From NCBI RefSeq assembly GCF_000238275.3, contig NZ_AHCF03000003.1, positions 1,054,001-1,118,000 on the forward strand: a stretch of DNA of 64,000 nucleotides, read 5' to 3'. Origin of the DNA: Pseudoalteromonas undina (lineage in GTDB: Bacteria > Pseudomonadota > Gammaproteobacteria > Enterobacterales > Alteromonadaceae). The notes under the pieces were generated by a model. The model was not told the origin of the DNA and did not search any database. It worked only from the letters and a program-made list of their open reading frames with translations. The position numbers and the translations under genes are program-made. Each line of letters opens with the position of its first letter. The first letter of the stretch is position 1. Shown piece after piece: positions 35,211 to 44,975 of the stretch.

Positions 35211-37052
35211 TTACTCAAAAATAATGTTGAGATATTGTAACGACTTTTTAGCATACCAAGGACGAAAGTGGGTTGAGTCTTTATAATAAAATGTATACTT
35301 GGAATCCATAACTTTACAAATATCAGTACATAAAAAATCAATGGGATCTATGATTCTAATATCTGTAATATTTTTAAGTTTTTTTATAGCTTCATTATGA
35401 AGGTTGTACTGTTTTCTAACAGTTTGCACATTAATATAGTTAGGTAAGTTAAATCGGGCAGACATTTTAGGATCAAACTCAATTCCTTTGGGTTCGCCAA
35501 GAATTAAATAAGTTTTTTTACTATTTTCTTTTATAAATAGTAAAAATTTATCGTACTCATTAATTCGATTTTTTAACTGCTCTTCTTTTGTTTCTTTATG
35601 CTCAGAGAGCATTTCATCTAATAAATAAAAAGAAGTTACAATTTTTTCAAAGTGGATATTTTTAATTATGCCTTTATAGTTTTGGATATTATTACAGCTC
35701 CATTTTGGATGAACATAAGATGGTGTAACAAAACACCCCTCTTTAGTTAAGTAATAAATATTATATGTAGAGTTTAATGATTGTACGTATGGATAAGTTT
35801 GTTCGATGTGACTAGCTCCAATAAATAATATGTTTTTATCAGAGGACCCTTTTAAAAACCTTATTTTAGAAGAGCCAACCCTAAGATTAGGTTGGGGGTA
35901 GTCCCAGTCGCTTATTGCATTTAACGCATTTGTATTTTTTAATTGAATATCATCAGAGTATCTGTAATAAACGCCTGAGGTTGAAAATATAACCGCACTA
36001 GATGAAAATATAACTAGGCTGATTAATAAAGGTTTGCATTTTAAATAATTTAAAACGTGACTAAATTCATTTTTAAATCTAATTTTTTCTATATATGTAT
36101 GACTTAAAAAGCCTAAGAAAATAGATAAAGTAATGCCTAAATAAATAAAAAGATCATTTAATGAGAAATAAAAAATAGCAACAACTAAAGGCCAGTGCCA
36201 TAGATAAATGGAGTAAGACCATGCGCCTAGTTTTTGGAATACTTTATTGTGAGTAATAAAACCGTTAGATTTCGCTTGTATTATCATAAATGAACCCAAA
36301 ACAGGGAATATTGCTAAATAGCCAGGCCAAGGCGAGCTTTTTGAAATAAAAATATAAGAACTAAAAATTAGTATAATTCCTACCCATTCAGTGATTTTTT
36401 TTTGCTTGCCTCTAAGATTAAAAGGATATAAATAAGCAACACCGCCAATCATCATTTCCCAGGCTCGGGTGGGCAGTAAGAAATAAGCAGCGTTTGGCCA
36501 ATTATATGTAATTATAATGCATAATATAAAGCCTATAATGGTACCTATTAAAATAGCTTTTTTCATAGCACTTATAGACATAAATCGTTTCATGGCAACA
36601 AGTATCAATGGGTAAATTATATAAAATTGCCACTCAATAGATAACGACCAAGTGTGCAAAAGCCACTTTTCTTGAGATGATGAATCAAAATACCCTGATT
36701 CACGCCAATATATTATATTTGATAAAAAGCTTATACTACTGCCAGCATGCTTACCTAATGTCTTATAATCCATGGGGATAAGATAAAGCCAACCAAATAC
36801 CAATAATGCTAAACATAGAAGTGATAATGCAGGTATTATTCTATTCGCTCTCGCAACATAAAATTTTAAAATGGAGAAACTTTCTTTTTCTATTCCTCTG
36901 AATATTATTCCAGTCATTAAAAAACCTGAAATAACAAAAAATACATCTACTCCAGCAAAGCCACCTGGCATCCAAGTTGGCCTGAAGTGAAATAATACGA
37001 CAGCTATTACAGCTATAGCCCTTAGTCCATTTATATCTTCTCTAAATTTCAC
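35211..37052 (-). CDS. OafA-type acyltransferase with C-terminal SGNH domain
   Basis: 613 residues, acyltransferase-3 family. The N-terminal REDINGLRAIAVIAVVLFHF carries the catalytic His region, followed by GFAGVDVFFVISGFLMTG and about ten transmembrane helices. SIEWQFYIIYP and the PTRAWEMMIGG block are typical of OafA-like O-acetyltransferases. The last 230 residues are an SGNH-hydrolase-like periplasmic domain with FIGASHIEQ (usually GDSH; the Ser is kept) and a late DSTHFRPWYA (D-x-x-H). Such proteins acetylate O-antigen, capsule or peptidoglycan sugars. The gene is markedly more AT-rich than the core and sits alone in the decayed island, so it was probably acquired. Confidence 0.88.
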   Translation of the reverse strand: MKFREDINGLRAIAVIAVVLFHFRPTWMPGGFAGVDVFFVISGFLMTGIIFRGIEKESFSILKFYVARANRIIPALSLLCLALLVFGWLYLIPMDYKTLGKHAGSSISFLSNIIYWRESGYFDSSSQEKWLLHTWSLSIEWQFYIIYPLILVAMKRFMSISAMKKAILIGTIIGFILCIIITYNWPNAAYFLLPTRAWEMMIGGVAYLYPFNLRGKQKKITEWVGIILIFSSYIFISKSSPWPGYLAIFPVLGSFMIIQAKSNGFITHNKVFQKLGAWSYSIYLWHWPLVVAIFYFSLNDLFIYLGITLSIFLGFLSHTYIEKIRFKNEFSHVLNYLKCKPLLISLVIFSSSAVIFSTSGVYYRYSDDIQLKNTNALNAISDWDYPQPNLRVGSSKIRFLKGSSDKNILFIGASHIEQTYPYVQSLNSTYNIYYLTKEGCFVTPSYVHPKWSCNNIQNYKGIIKNIHFEKIVTSFYLLDEMLSEHKETKEEQLKNRINEYDKFLLFIKENSKKTYLILGEPKGIEFDPKMSARFNLPNYINVQTVRKQYNLHNEAIKKLKNITDIRIIDPIDFLCTDICKVMDSKYTFYYKDSTHFRPWYAKKSLQYLNIIFE

Positions 37053-37121
37053 GTGATGTTCCTGCGCTTTATAGCCTAAAATTGGTTATTAAAAAGTTTA
37101 AAGTTCTTTAAGAAAAGTATT

Positions 37122-37397
37122 TTAAAGTGATTTACCCGTAAAAATAACTTTTCCTACCAACGTACAATTACCATTAATCGGGATTAATTGCTCTAGCTAG
37201 TTGGGGTTGGCGGCTTTTAGGAATTTGTGGCCACCTTCGATTATTAGCTGCTTGAATTTAGCTTGGTTGTCGTCATCTAGGCGTGCTACAAAATACTAAT
37301 AGTGAATGCATTCGGCTTCAAGGTCTACAAAAACCAAATCACTTTCATTAAACTTTGGTTCCATTCCCACACCTTGCACCCTTAAAAAATTTAAGTA
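37122..37397 (-). pseudogene. S24/CI-like phage repressor, C-terminal remnant
   Basis: This stretch is not covered by any complete gene. On the minus strand, ending at TAA 37124-37122, it reads as the catalytic half of a LexA/CI-type S24 repressor: FLRVQGVGMEPKFNESDLVFVD, then FVARLDDDNQAKFKQL (Lys of the catalytic pair), GGHKFLKAANPN and NGNCTLVGKVIFTG. The nucleophile motif, normally GDSMEP, is GVGMEP, so the Ser is lost. Two in-frame TAG codons (minus strand, at 37298-37296 and 37199-37197) break it. The DNA-binding half is not recognisable. It marks the right side of the decayed element. Confidence 0.82.
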
Positions 37398-37685
37398 ACA
37401 GCAATCAACAGGATACATAAAGCGTTATGCATCATAAGCTTTAATTTATCAAATAATATCCTGGTAGAAAAAGCTGTAAGCATACCGCCAAGTTACTAAA
37501 TTTATGAATTATTTAGATTATGGCATAGGGTCACAGAGGTTTATAGTTTTGAATAGGGAAATCTATTAGTCAAAACATGATTTAAGGGTGATTATTTATT
37601 TTTAAGATTATGTGATAGAGAAGTTATTTATAAACATAGTGCTTAATGTTATAACTTAAGCCAACACTCCATTTCTTTCAACAAT

Positions 37686-38498
37686 ATGAAACTAATAATA
37701 AAAACGATTCTATTTTGGGTATTAATCACCTCTACCGCTGTGTTTGCTGAGCTTGCTAAAGTTAAAGTAAATGGCTTTGATATTGAATATGAAATGGTGG
37801 GTAGTGGCAAACACACTGTTTTACTTGAGGCGGGTGGCTCTGCAAGGCTTAGTGATTGGGATCCCATTTATAACTCGCTTATCAAGCATGCAAAAGTAAT
37901 TCGCTATTCTCGAATTGGCAATGGCGGCTCTTCGCAAATAAAGAAAAACTATAGCTCAGAGCAGTATGCTACTGAGGCTTTACTATTACTTAAAGCGCTA
38001 AAAATTGATGAACCAGTAGTTTATGTGGCGCATTCTTATGGTGCTTCTATCGCAAGGGTATTTGCAGCAACCTACCCCGATAAAATTAAAGCGTTAATGT
38101 TAATTGAACCTGCCTCAGAGCATGATGTTGATATTATGCGTAAGATTGATTTACCGCGCGCTGAAAAAGAAATTGCCGCTATAAAACGTGATGATATGAA
38201 AAATGGCATGTCGAATCAGTATTTAGACTTTTGGTCGAAGCGACCTTTGCCCGATTACCCACAAATAGCAGATATTCCCGTGACGGTTATTGCCTCAGTT
38301 AAAAAATATGCAAATCCATCGGTATTATTTTTTACTGAAAAAGGGCGTGAAATGTGGGGAGAACTGCATTCAAACTGGGCTAATGCTTTTCCTCAAGGTG
38401 AGATAGTGCTAACGCGTAAAAGTTACCACTATCCACAAAATGATGAGCCAGAAATGGTAGTTAAACAAGTTTTGAAGCTATTATCACGCACTCAATAG
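37686..38498 (+). CDS. Secreted alpha/beta hydrolase
   Basis: 270 residues with a signal peptide (ILFWVLITSTAVFAEL). Alpha/beta-hydrolase fold: oxyanion region LLEAGGSARLSDW, nucleophile elbow VAHSYGAS (Ser), ALMLIEPAS, and a late His in KSYHYPQNDEPE. The substrate is unknown; lipase/esterase or peptidase-like activity in the periplasm is the general expectation. It is a single gene just outside the decayed island. Confidence 0.82.
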   Translation: MKLIIKTILFWVLITSTAVFAELAKVKVNGFDIEYEMVGSGKHTVLLEAGGSARLSDWDPIYNSLIKHAKVIRYSRIGNGGSSQIKKNYSSEQYATEALLLLKALKIDEPVVYVAHSYGASIARVFAATYPDKIKALMLIEPASEHDVDIMRKIDLPRAEKEIAAIKRDDMKNGMSNQYLDFWSKRPLPDYPQIADIPVTVIASVKKYANPSVLFFTEKGREMWGELHSNWANAFPQGEIVLTRKSYHYPQNDEPEMVVKQVLKLLSRTQ

Positions 38499-38617
38499 TG
38501 AGATCGGATTATGTTTTTTAATTACGACTAACTATGAGTTCTTTCTGTAATAGGTGGTATTTTTTATTTATTGTGATGTTTATTACGCCTGCATTAAAAG
38601 AGTAAATTAAACCCAAA

Positions 38618-38653
38618 TAAAAAGCACTGCAAGTTCACTGCAGTGCTTTTTTT
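38618..38653. terminator. Bidirectional terminator between the hydrolase and protease genes
   Basis: An 11-bp stem AAAGCACTGCA (38621-38631) / TGCAGTGCTTT (38639-38649), with A- and T-rich flanks, serves convergent genes. Confidence 0.9.
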
Positions 38654-38669
38654 AGGGGAATGATATTAA

Positions 38670-40802
38670 TTATTTAGCAGTTGCAACAAGCTTAACCCAA
38701 TCGTAATTAGTAATACCTAACAAGCCGATTTGTAATGTTTGGCCTGAACTCACCTCTAAGATACAACTTTCATTGCTGTCTTTGTTGTTCGATAAGCAAT
38801 CGTATTGTGTTTTTGTTACTGCTGCATCCGCTCGAACATAGAGGTTAGTATTTCCCTCGCCACCCAATGTTTTTATGTTTACAGTGGTTGCGCCTGTAGG
38901 TACTACATAACTATAGCGCTGCCAAAAATCTGGAAATCCATAAGCACGAGACGTTAATACGCGAGTATCACTATCTGTAGGTGGTGCGCTATTTTCATAA
39001 TTAGCCAGGATTGTTACGTTTTGATAGCTGTTATACGCTTTAAGCATAATGTAAAAACGACCTTCTCCTTGACTTATATTACAGCTTTCAGTGTTACCAT
39101 TTCTAAATGGGCGGCAGTCGTAATTATTTGTGCTCGGCACTGTACTCTTTTTAACATAGAGGTCTGCATCACCTGAACCACCCGTTATGTCGATTGAGAT
39201 GTTAGTGCTATTTGCAGGTACATCAATATAGTAAATAGTCTCTTGATTTAATGCTGCACTTTGGCCTGTTAATGCTTGCCCTTTAGTTAATTCAACTTCT
39301 GTTGGTGAGCCATTTGAAACACTAATCGTTTGGGTTAGCGTGTTTGTATTATTGTTACTATCTTGCACCGTAACAGAGACGTCGTAATCACCCTCAGATA
39401 CAAAATTATGCACTACAGTTGCACCTGTATCGGTTTGATTATCGCCAAAGTTCCAACTATAGCTATTGATAGTACCTGCTGAGCTGGAGCTTGTTGCATC
39501 AAAATTACACTGTAATTGCTCACAGCTGTATTCAAAACGTGCGGTAGGTGGCAGTGGTGTAGTACCGTCGTTATCGCCAACAGGCACTGTGTTATTAAAG
39601 TAAGTTGCGACTTGGGGCCAAATCTTACTTATTTTGGCGCCTTTATTGTAGCATCCGCCTAAATGATGAAGTGCAATAACACGATTACTTGATGCCGCAA
39701 CAACAGGAGAACCGGAAGAGCCGCCTATAGTGTCACAATAGTATCCAATATCAGTATTACTTCCACGCCCATTCGTTGAGGGGGCATTAACTTGGCACAA
39801 ACCATTGGTGTCTTGATCCGATTCAATCGACAACTCCTTAGGATTACCTGAACCATGTTGCGGAATATAAATACGTTCACTTTGCTGTGCGTTTCGCACA
39901 TCAAGCCCTAAGTAGCCAAACTGTTCAATATTGGCAAAGTCATTAACACTAAATAGGGTGTAATCTAACGTGTAGTCAGTTTTAAAAAACTCTTTACCTG
40001 TTACTTTTACAATAGTTTCTCTGGTTGTCCCATTACAACTTTTATTTTGGTAGTTAAACCACACTTCTGTAGAGGCAAGCTCAGATGCAGTCTCTATACA
40101 GTGGTTATTGGTAAATAACTTATTATCGCTGCCAACGCGCCAACCGGTACATAAGCTGCGGCCACCAATTACTAAGCGTGCTACCGGGCGGCTGCGGTCA
40201 AACTCTGTTGGGTTGGAATTAGCCCAACACTGCACGTCTTTGCGCTCATTAATACCGCAGGTAGACAAAGGGGCAGGTTTATTTTGTTCATTGATATTTA
40301 TATTGGCACTTTCAGTGCCGTAATAATAGCTATCAATAACACCAAACTGGTGTTGCTGCTTACTGTTTTTTGGATCAGGATAATACTCAATGACAACGCT
40401 GTCATTTGAAACCGACATAGAAGAAAATGAATGCACACCATCATCCCCGTTTAAGCTATCGATTGTTGCAGCGTCCATATTATTACTACTATATTCATAT
40501 CGCTCTGAGTTATCTTCGCTTCTAACGACTAACTTTGCGTCACCATTTAGATCTACTTGGCTAAAATGTAGCTTTATGTAATCAGCATTAGGGTGCGATA
40601 CAGTTTGAGTAATTACAGGGCCTTGAGTCGTTTCGATTGTAAATTGCCTAGAAAGATTTACATGGGTATTGGCTTGTTTGGCGATTGTGGTTTTTTTCGC
40701 GTCTTGAGTGTGTTGTAAAATAGTGAGCTCATCGATTGCAGCAAAACTGTATTGTGCATATATAGCTGTAGCGAGCAATGCTGCGTATTTACATTTTTTC
40801 AT
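38670..40802 (-). CDS. Secreted trypsin-like serine protease with PKD and two PPC domains
   Basis: 710 residues from the ATG at 40802, which has AAGGA eight bases upstream; the longer frame to 40865 lacks this. A signal peptide (CKYAALLATAIYAQYSFAA) is followed by a propeptide-like region. An S1-type protease domain has the catalytic His in LFTNNHCIE, Asp in YTLDYTLFS and Ser in GGSSGSPVV, then LHHLGGC, like lysyl endopeptidases. A PKD domain follows (YSWNFGDNQTD), then two PPC domains (DADLYVKKS and NTNLYVRAD repeats) typical of exported marine proteases. It probably degrades external protein. Confidence 0.9.
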   Translation of the reverse strand: MKKCKYAALLATAIYAQYSFAAIDELTILQHTQDAKKTTIAKQANTHVNLSRQFTIETTQGPVITQTVSHPNADYIKLHFSQVDLNGDAKLVVRSEDNSERYEYSSNNMDAATIDSLNGDDGVHSFSSMSVSNDSVVIEYYPDPKNSKQQHQFGVIDSYYYGTESANININEQNKPAPLSTCGINERKDVQCWANSNPTEFDRSRPVARLVIGGRSLCTGWRVGSDNKLFTNNHCIETASELASTEVWFNYQNKSCNGTTRETIVKVTGKEFFKTDYTLDYTLFSVNDFANIEQFGYLGLDVRNAQQSERIYIPQHGSGNPKELSIESDQDTNGLCQVNAPSTNGRGSNTDIGYYCDTIGGSSGSPVVAASSNRVIALHHLGGCYNKGAKISKIWPQVATYFNNTVPVGDNDGTTPLPPTARFEYSCEQLQCNFDATSSSSAGTINSYSWNFGDNQTDTGATVVHNFVSEGDYDVSVTVQDSNNNTNTLTQTISVSNGSPTEVELTKGQALTGQSAALNQETIYYIDVPANSTNISIDITGGSGDADLYVKKSTVPSTNNYDCRPFRNGNTESCNISQGEGRFYIMLKAYNSYQNVTILANYENSAPPTDSDTRVLTSRAYGFPDFWQRYSYVVPTGATTVNIKTLGGEGNTNLYVRADAAVTKTQYDCLSNNKDSNESCILEVSSGQTLQIGLLGITNYDWVKLVATAK

Positions 40803-41290
40803 CTTTATATCCTTTTTCACTAATAAGTGGTTTGATGTAACGTAAATGATCAACTGCATGCCCATATGATTTAATTTTGAGCAAATAATCAGTACCTAAT
40901 TTACATACTAAGGGTAGGCCGCATTTTGATCTTCGCCAGAAAAAATTTAAATATTTTTAACTTTACTCGGAAACTATTGCATTTTTTACTTTGAAATCAG
41001 CTTATTTCAAAAAGGATAAATGGCTTAATATTCAATATAAAAGTTTGAGCAGAATATGTTTACCGTTGACTCTAAGCGGCTGTCACCCACACTCACTAAA
41101 AGTAACATTGTTGATGTTGAGACTTCAGATATTAAACTTTTCTATTTTAATTTTTACAAAAATATACAAGAGCCAAGTATTAATTCTGTTATTTGGGTCG
41201 TTATTCTGTAAAATTATCGGCTTAACATTTGTGATTTAACCGTTACATTTGTTGTTAGGGTTAATTATTCAATTAATATAAGCAGACGTT

Positions 41291-41629
41291 ATGATTTTTT
41301 ATATTATTGGGTTAAGTACGCTTGTTATTATTTTGTGTGTGGCGCTTTATGTGATTTACAGCAATGTACGTAAGAGCCGAGTAAGAAAGTCAAAAGAATA
41401 TAATGTGTTATTTGATAAAGACACCATCATTGATGATCTTATTGCTCAACTTAGCGAGAAAAACCAAACCCAAGAAAACCAGGAAAAAACAATTAAAGGC
41501 AAACAAGAGATCCTTGCAACATTTATAGATTTGCATCGATCGGGTAGTTTTTGTGCGCATTTAAGCGAACAAGAAATTACGTATTTTGTTAAAAAGAAAC
41601 TAAACATGGAGAGTACTAAAAATGGATAG
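41291..41629 (+). CDS. Small membrane-anchored protein upstream of the band-7 gene
   Basis: Not recognised. 112 residues: one N-terminal transmembrane helix (IIGLSTLVIILCVALYVIY), then a basic, helical, Gln/Glu/Lys-rich cytoplasmic part (AQLSEKNQTQENQEKTIKGKQE). Its end overlaps the start of the band-7 gene by eight bases, so the two are translationally coupled and probably act together. The 425 bases upstream hold no other gene that I can support. Confidence 0.65.
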   Translation: MIFYIIGLSTLVIILCVALYVIYSNVRKSRVRKSKEYNVLFDKDTIIDDLIAQLSEKNQTQENQEKTIKGKQEILATFIDLHRSGSFCAHLSEQEITYFVKKKLNMESTKNG

Positions 41630-42965
41630 CGAGCAACAAACAGTCGCTGAGGCAAAAAACACTTCATTTATGGCGCGTTTTGGTCGTCGTAATGTGATTT
41701 TACTAACATCCGTTGTTGTGGTGTTAGCAGTTATTGCAACATTAACTTCGCAGGTTATTTCATGGAATGAAGCCGATGAACGGTTAGTTCATCAGTCAGC
41801 TTTTACTGGTAATTTAACGGTAATAAATCAAGCGGGCCCTTACTTAAAAGCATTTGGTACCACATCGGCCTATAAAAAAGTTATTTCAATTAACTTTACC
41901 GGCGATAGCAGTGCAACAGCGAGTGCCATTGTACCACTCATTCCTATTCGATTCTTAGATACCACGACAGGTGGCGCCAGAGGAGTATCACGTTTTAGAT
42001 TACCAGGTAATGTACCGGCAAGTGAGTCGGGCGCTTTACGTGGATTATTAAAAATTCATGAAGAATTTGGCTCCCAAGAAACCCTGATATCTAATCTTTT
42101 AATGCGTGCCACTACAGAAAATGTAAAAGCGTCGGCACGTATGATGTCGGTTGAGCAACATTACTCAGGTGGTAATGGTCAATTAAGCCAAGATTTTTCT
42201 GATCAACTGACTAATGGCATTTTTGTTACTGAGCAAATTATTAGTACTGGCGAGCGTGACAAGTCTGACGATTTAAGTAATTTAAGTAAGCAACAACGCG
42301 TTACCATTAATATAAAGAAAGATGCTGAAGGTAAGCCGCTGCGTAATGCACCTATTTTAGGCTCTTACGGCATCACGGTGGTTGATGCGAGTATTATTGA
42401 TATTGATTACGAAAATAAGGTAAATGCGCGCTTAGAGGCGCAAAAGCAAGCTGCAGCAGATGAAGCGCTTGCAAGACAAAACCTTAAAAAGGCAGAGCAA
42501 CAAGCACGTACAGAAGTTGCATTAGGCGAACAAGCGATTGCAAAGCAAAGAGCTGAGTCTGAAAAGCTAAAAATTAAAGAGCAAATTGATGCAGAGCGAA
42601 TAAAAGCCAATGCGATTATTTCTGCACAACAGCGTGTTGCAGTGAAGGCTGAGCTTGCAAAAGAGCAAGAAGAAATTTTAAAACAGCAACGCTTAGAAGC
42701 TTTAGGCATGGATGTATTAGCTGAAGCACGTTTACGCGCAAAGTCAGCAGCACTTGATCCTAAATATGTGTTTGATGAAACACTTAAAGCAGAAGTTAAA
42801 ATTCAAACGGCTTTATTTAATAGCTTAGGTAACAGCCGCTTAGTGCCTGAAATTGTTATAGGTGCGGGTCAAGGCGAACAAAACAATGGCTCTGAATTTA
42901 TGCGTTTGTTGGCTGCAGATGCGGCTTTGAGTCTTAAAAAGCGTTTAGAAAAAGAGAAAAAGTAA
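41622..42965 (+). CDS. SPFH/band-7 (prohibitin-like) membrane protein
   Basis: 447 residues. A transmembrane helix (VILLTSVVVVLAVIATLTSQV) is followed by a divergent SPFH-like domain. A long Ala/Glu/Lys/Gln coiled coil comes next (roughly residues 265-365; EAQKQAAADEALARQNLKKAEQQA), then a C-terminal RLVPEIVIGAG and a charged tail. The arrangement is typical of prohibitin/stomatin/HflK-like scaffolds that assemble rings in the inner membrane. The usual NfeD-like partner is absent; instead the small membrane protein upstream overlaps it. A specific role cannot be given. Confidence 0.78.
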   Translation: MDSEQQTVAEAKNTSFMARFGRRNVILLTSVVVVLAVIATLTSQVISWNEADERLVHQSAFTGNLTVINQAGPYLKAFGTTSAYKKVISINFTGDSSATASAIVPLIPIRFLDTTTGGARGVSRFRLPGNVPASESGALRGLLKIHEEFGSQETLISNLLMRATTENVKASARMMSVEQHYSGGNGQLSQDFSDQLTNGIFVTEQIISTGERDKSDDLSNLSKQQRVTINIKKDAEGKPLRNAPILGSYGITVVDASIIDIDYENKVNARLEAQKQAAADEALARQNLKKAEQQARTEVALGEQAIAKQRAESEKLKIKEQIDAERIKANAIISAQQRVAVKAELAKEQEEILKQQRLEALGMDVLAEARLRAKSAALDPKYVFDETLKAEVKIQTALFNSLGNSRLVPEIVIGAGQGEQNNGSEFMRLLAADAALSLKKRLEKEKK

Positions 42966-42981
42966 ACGTTAAAAATCATTA

Positions 42982-43015
42982 AAAAGCCCTAGCTTTAATT
43001 GCTAGGGCTTTTTTT
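42982..43015. terminator. Bidirectional terminator after the band-7 gene
   Basis: A 12-bp stem AAAAGCCCTAGC (42982-42993) / GCTAGGGCTTTT (43001-43012), with further T residues. Confidence 0.92.
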
Positions 43016-43041
43016 GTGGTATCGCTTTTTAAACGGTGAGA

Positions 43042-43287
43042 TTAAAATTTAGGGCACAAAGCGTGGCTAAAGCCTTTTTCGGTTAGCAAAAAAGCGGCGC
43101 TTGGCGTCGAAAATATATATTCTTCATGAAGAAGAAAGGCGATTGTTCCTTTTATTTGCTCACCTTGATGATCTGAGGCATCGCTAATTAATTGTTCAGG
43201 ATCTAACTGACTTGGAGTTGGAAAGTTATTATAAAGGTGTTTAAAAATTAACATAGCAATCGTGTTAAAGGTATCGTTATTTTTCAT
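43042..43287 (-). CDS. Small hypothetical protein
   Basis: 81 residues, not recognised. GAGGA lies nine bases before the start on the minus strand, so translation is likely. The sequence is compact and looks helical (FNTIAMLIFKHLYNNFP, DHQGEQIKGTIAFLLHEEYIF, AAFLLTEKGFSHAL). The last part resembles the wing of a winged-helix fold (EEYIFSTPSAAFLLTEKG), a weak hint only. Convergent with the band-7 gene. The 348 bases between it and the porin gene hold no other gene. Confidence 0.6.
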   Translation of the reverse strand: MKNNDTFNTIAMLIFKHLYNNFPTPSQLDPEQLISDASDHQGEQIKGTIAFLLHEEYIFSTPSAAFLLTEKGFSHALCPKF

Positions 43288-43635
43288 TTTTTGAGCGTCC
43301 TCAATTTATATATGTAGCAGCAAACTGGCTGTTTTAAATATGATTTCTCAAATAATAACACATTAAAAATAGGTACATGATCATCCTGCTACTTTTTAAG
43401 CTTTAATTTTGCAAGCTACTGCTTTTATTTATTAAAATGATGATTAATTGTCATGCTTACCCTGCTAAAAAGTAGTTTGTGTGTTGCTGGTGTGTTGCGC
43501 AAAATCACAAAGTGTAATTGAAGAGTTGTAAAAATACGTTATCATTGTAAAACAACATGTAAAATCAAGCAGGTACTTAGCTCACGCTGACCAAGTTCGA
43601 GTTAATAATATCAACAAGGCAAGCAAGGACAAATT

Positions 43636-44934
43636 ATGACACCTATGAAACCTTTAGCACTAGCAGTGGCTATGGTTGTTTTTTCACATCAGGCACATGC
43701 AGATACAGATCTTGATAAAGTAAAGCAGCAATTAAGCAGCTTACAAAAACAAGTGGAAATGCTGCAAAAGCAACTTGCGAAAGCAGAGCAAAAAAGTGAA
43801 AAATCAATCGAACGCACCATTGAAGTGAAAGAAGATACAGCTGAAGTTAAAGTAGCTAAACATGAACACAAGCCTCAGGGAATTAAAGTTGGTGGTGCTG
43901 TTCGAACCAACTACAGCCATACTTCGTATGATGACGATAATAAAAATCGCGGCGGCGATTTTGACTTTGATATTTTTCGCTTAAATTTCTCAGGCGACGT
44001 TGGTGATGTAAAATTAAACGCTGAAATTCGCTTTTTTGATTATATGACCGCTGTTAAATACGCTTATGCAGCTTACGATTTTGCTGATGATTGGCAAGTT
44101 CAAGCAGGTATTACCAAGGTTCCTTTTGGTAACTGGCCATACAATTCACATAACTACTTTTTCAGCACTAACTATTATGTTGGCCTTGAAGACGACCACG
44201 ATTTAGGGGTGTTATTTAAGCGTAAGATTGCTGATAACTGGCAGCTTGATTTGGGCTTTTTCAAAAATGATGAATTAGGTGGTGTTGATGGTTATGTAGA
44301 TAACCGCAGCGATCGCTATTCTTACGATATTGTTGGCTTTAGAGAAGCTGGGGATGGTGTTTATGCCGAGCCAACTAATGCTATAGGCGAGTACAATACG
44401 TTCTCAGGTCGTTACGGCTACCACCTAGAACATGAAGGTGGTAAAACTGAAATAGGTGTGTCGGCACTCGCTGGTGGCTTGCATGATGGTGTTGACCGCG
44501 CAGGAGACTACAACGCGTGGGCATTACATTTAAACAGTAATATGGGCCCTTGGAACTTACAACTTCAACACGGTGAATACAACTACGACATTGATAACGT
44601 AAACCGTATTGCTGTGGGCGCTTACTCGTTTTACGACAGCATGGCGGCAGAGGCAACAATGTCGAGTGCAAACGTAGCATACAGCGTACCGGTACAATGG
44701 GGCGCGGTAACAAACTTACAGTTTTATAACGACTATAGTGCTATTTACGACAAATCAGACAACAGCAGAGATACCTGGATGAACGTAACCGGTTTCTCGG
44801 TAGCTGCTGGTGGTTTATTTACTTACTTTGACTTAGTTCATGGTAAAAATATGCCATTTGTTGGTGGTTCATTAGCGGGCGATAGCAGCGAAACTGAGCG
44901 TCGCTTTAACATTAATATTGGCTATTACTTCTAA
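43636..44934 (+). CDS. Outer-membrane porin with N-terminal coiled coil
   Basis: 432 residues. A signal peptide ends near HQAHADTD. A Lys/Gln/Glu coiled coil follows (residues about 25-65; QQLSSLQKQVEMLQKQLAKAEQK), then a beta-barrel rich in aromatic and acidic residues, ending in the outer-membrane Phe (NINIGYYF). The layout is like OprO/OprP-type or Shewanella-type porins with trimeric coiled-coil stalks. AAGGA precedes the ATG. It stands directly before the LysR-BCCT-Rieske cluster and may admit its substrate, but it has its own transcript and the link is by position only. Confidence 0.85.
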   Translation: MTPMKPLALAVAMVVFSHQAHADTDLDKVKQQLSSLQKQVEMLQKQLAKAEQKSEKSIERTIEVKEDTAEVKVAKHEHKPQGIKVGGAVRTNYSHTSYDDDNKNRGGDFDFDIFRLNFSGDVGDVKLNAEIRFFDYMTAVKYAYAAYDFADDWQVQAGITKVPFGNWPYNSHNYFFSTNYYVGLEDDHDLGVLFKRKIADNWQLDLGFFKNDELGGVDGYVDNRSDRYSYDIVGFREAGDGVYAEPTNAIGEYNTFSGRYGYHLEHEGGKTEIGVSALAGGLHDGVDRAGDYNAWALHLNSNMGPWNLQLQHGEYNYDIDNVNRIAVGAYSFYDSMAAEATMSSANVAYSVPVQWGAVTNLQFYNDYSAIYDKSDNSRDTWMNVTGFSVAAGGLFTYFDLVHGKNMPFVGGSLAGDSSETERRFNINIGYYF

Positions 44935-44946
44935 ACCAATATTCAA

Positions 44947-44975
44947 AGCACACGTCTACATATTGGGCGTGTGCT
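44947..44975 (+). terminator. Possible terminator after the porin gene
   Basis: An 8-bp stem AGCACACG (44947-44954) / CGTGTGCT (44968-44975). The following TATATGTCTT is a poor T tract. Confidence 0.45.

Noticed and set aside
32957..37298. Four of the five in-frame stops in the integrase and repressor remnants are TAG, raising the idea of an amber-recoded phage.
   Set aside because: The integrase also carries a TAA and a frameshift and the repressor has lost its catalytic Ser, so ordinary decay explains it. Five stops are too few to show a bias.
40991..41239. An 82-codon frame upstream of the small membrane protein gene.
   Set aside because: No ribosome binding site, odd composition, and the sequence looks like translated AT-rich non-coding DNA.
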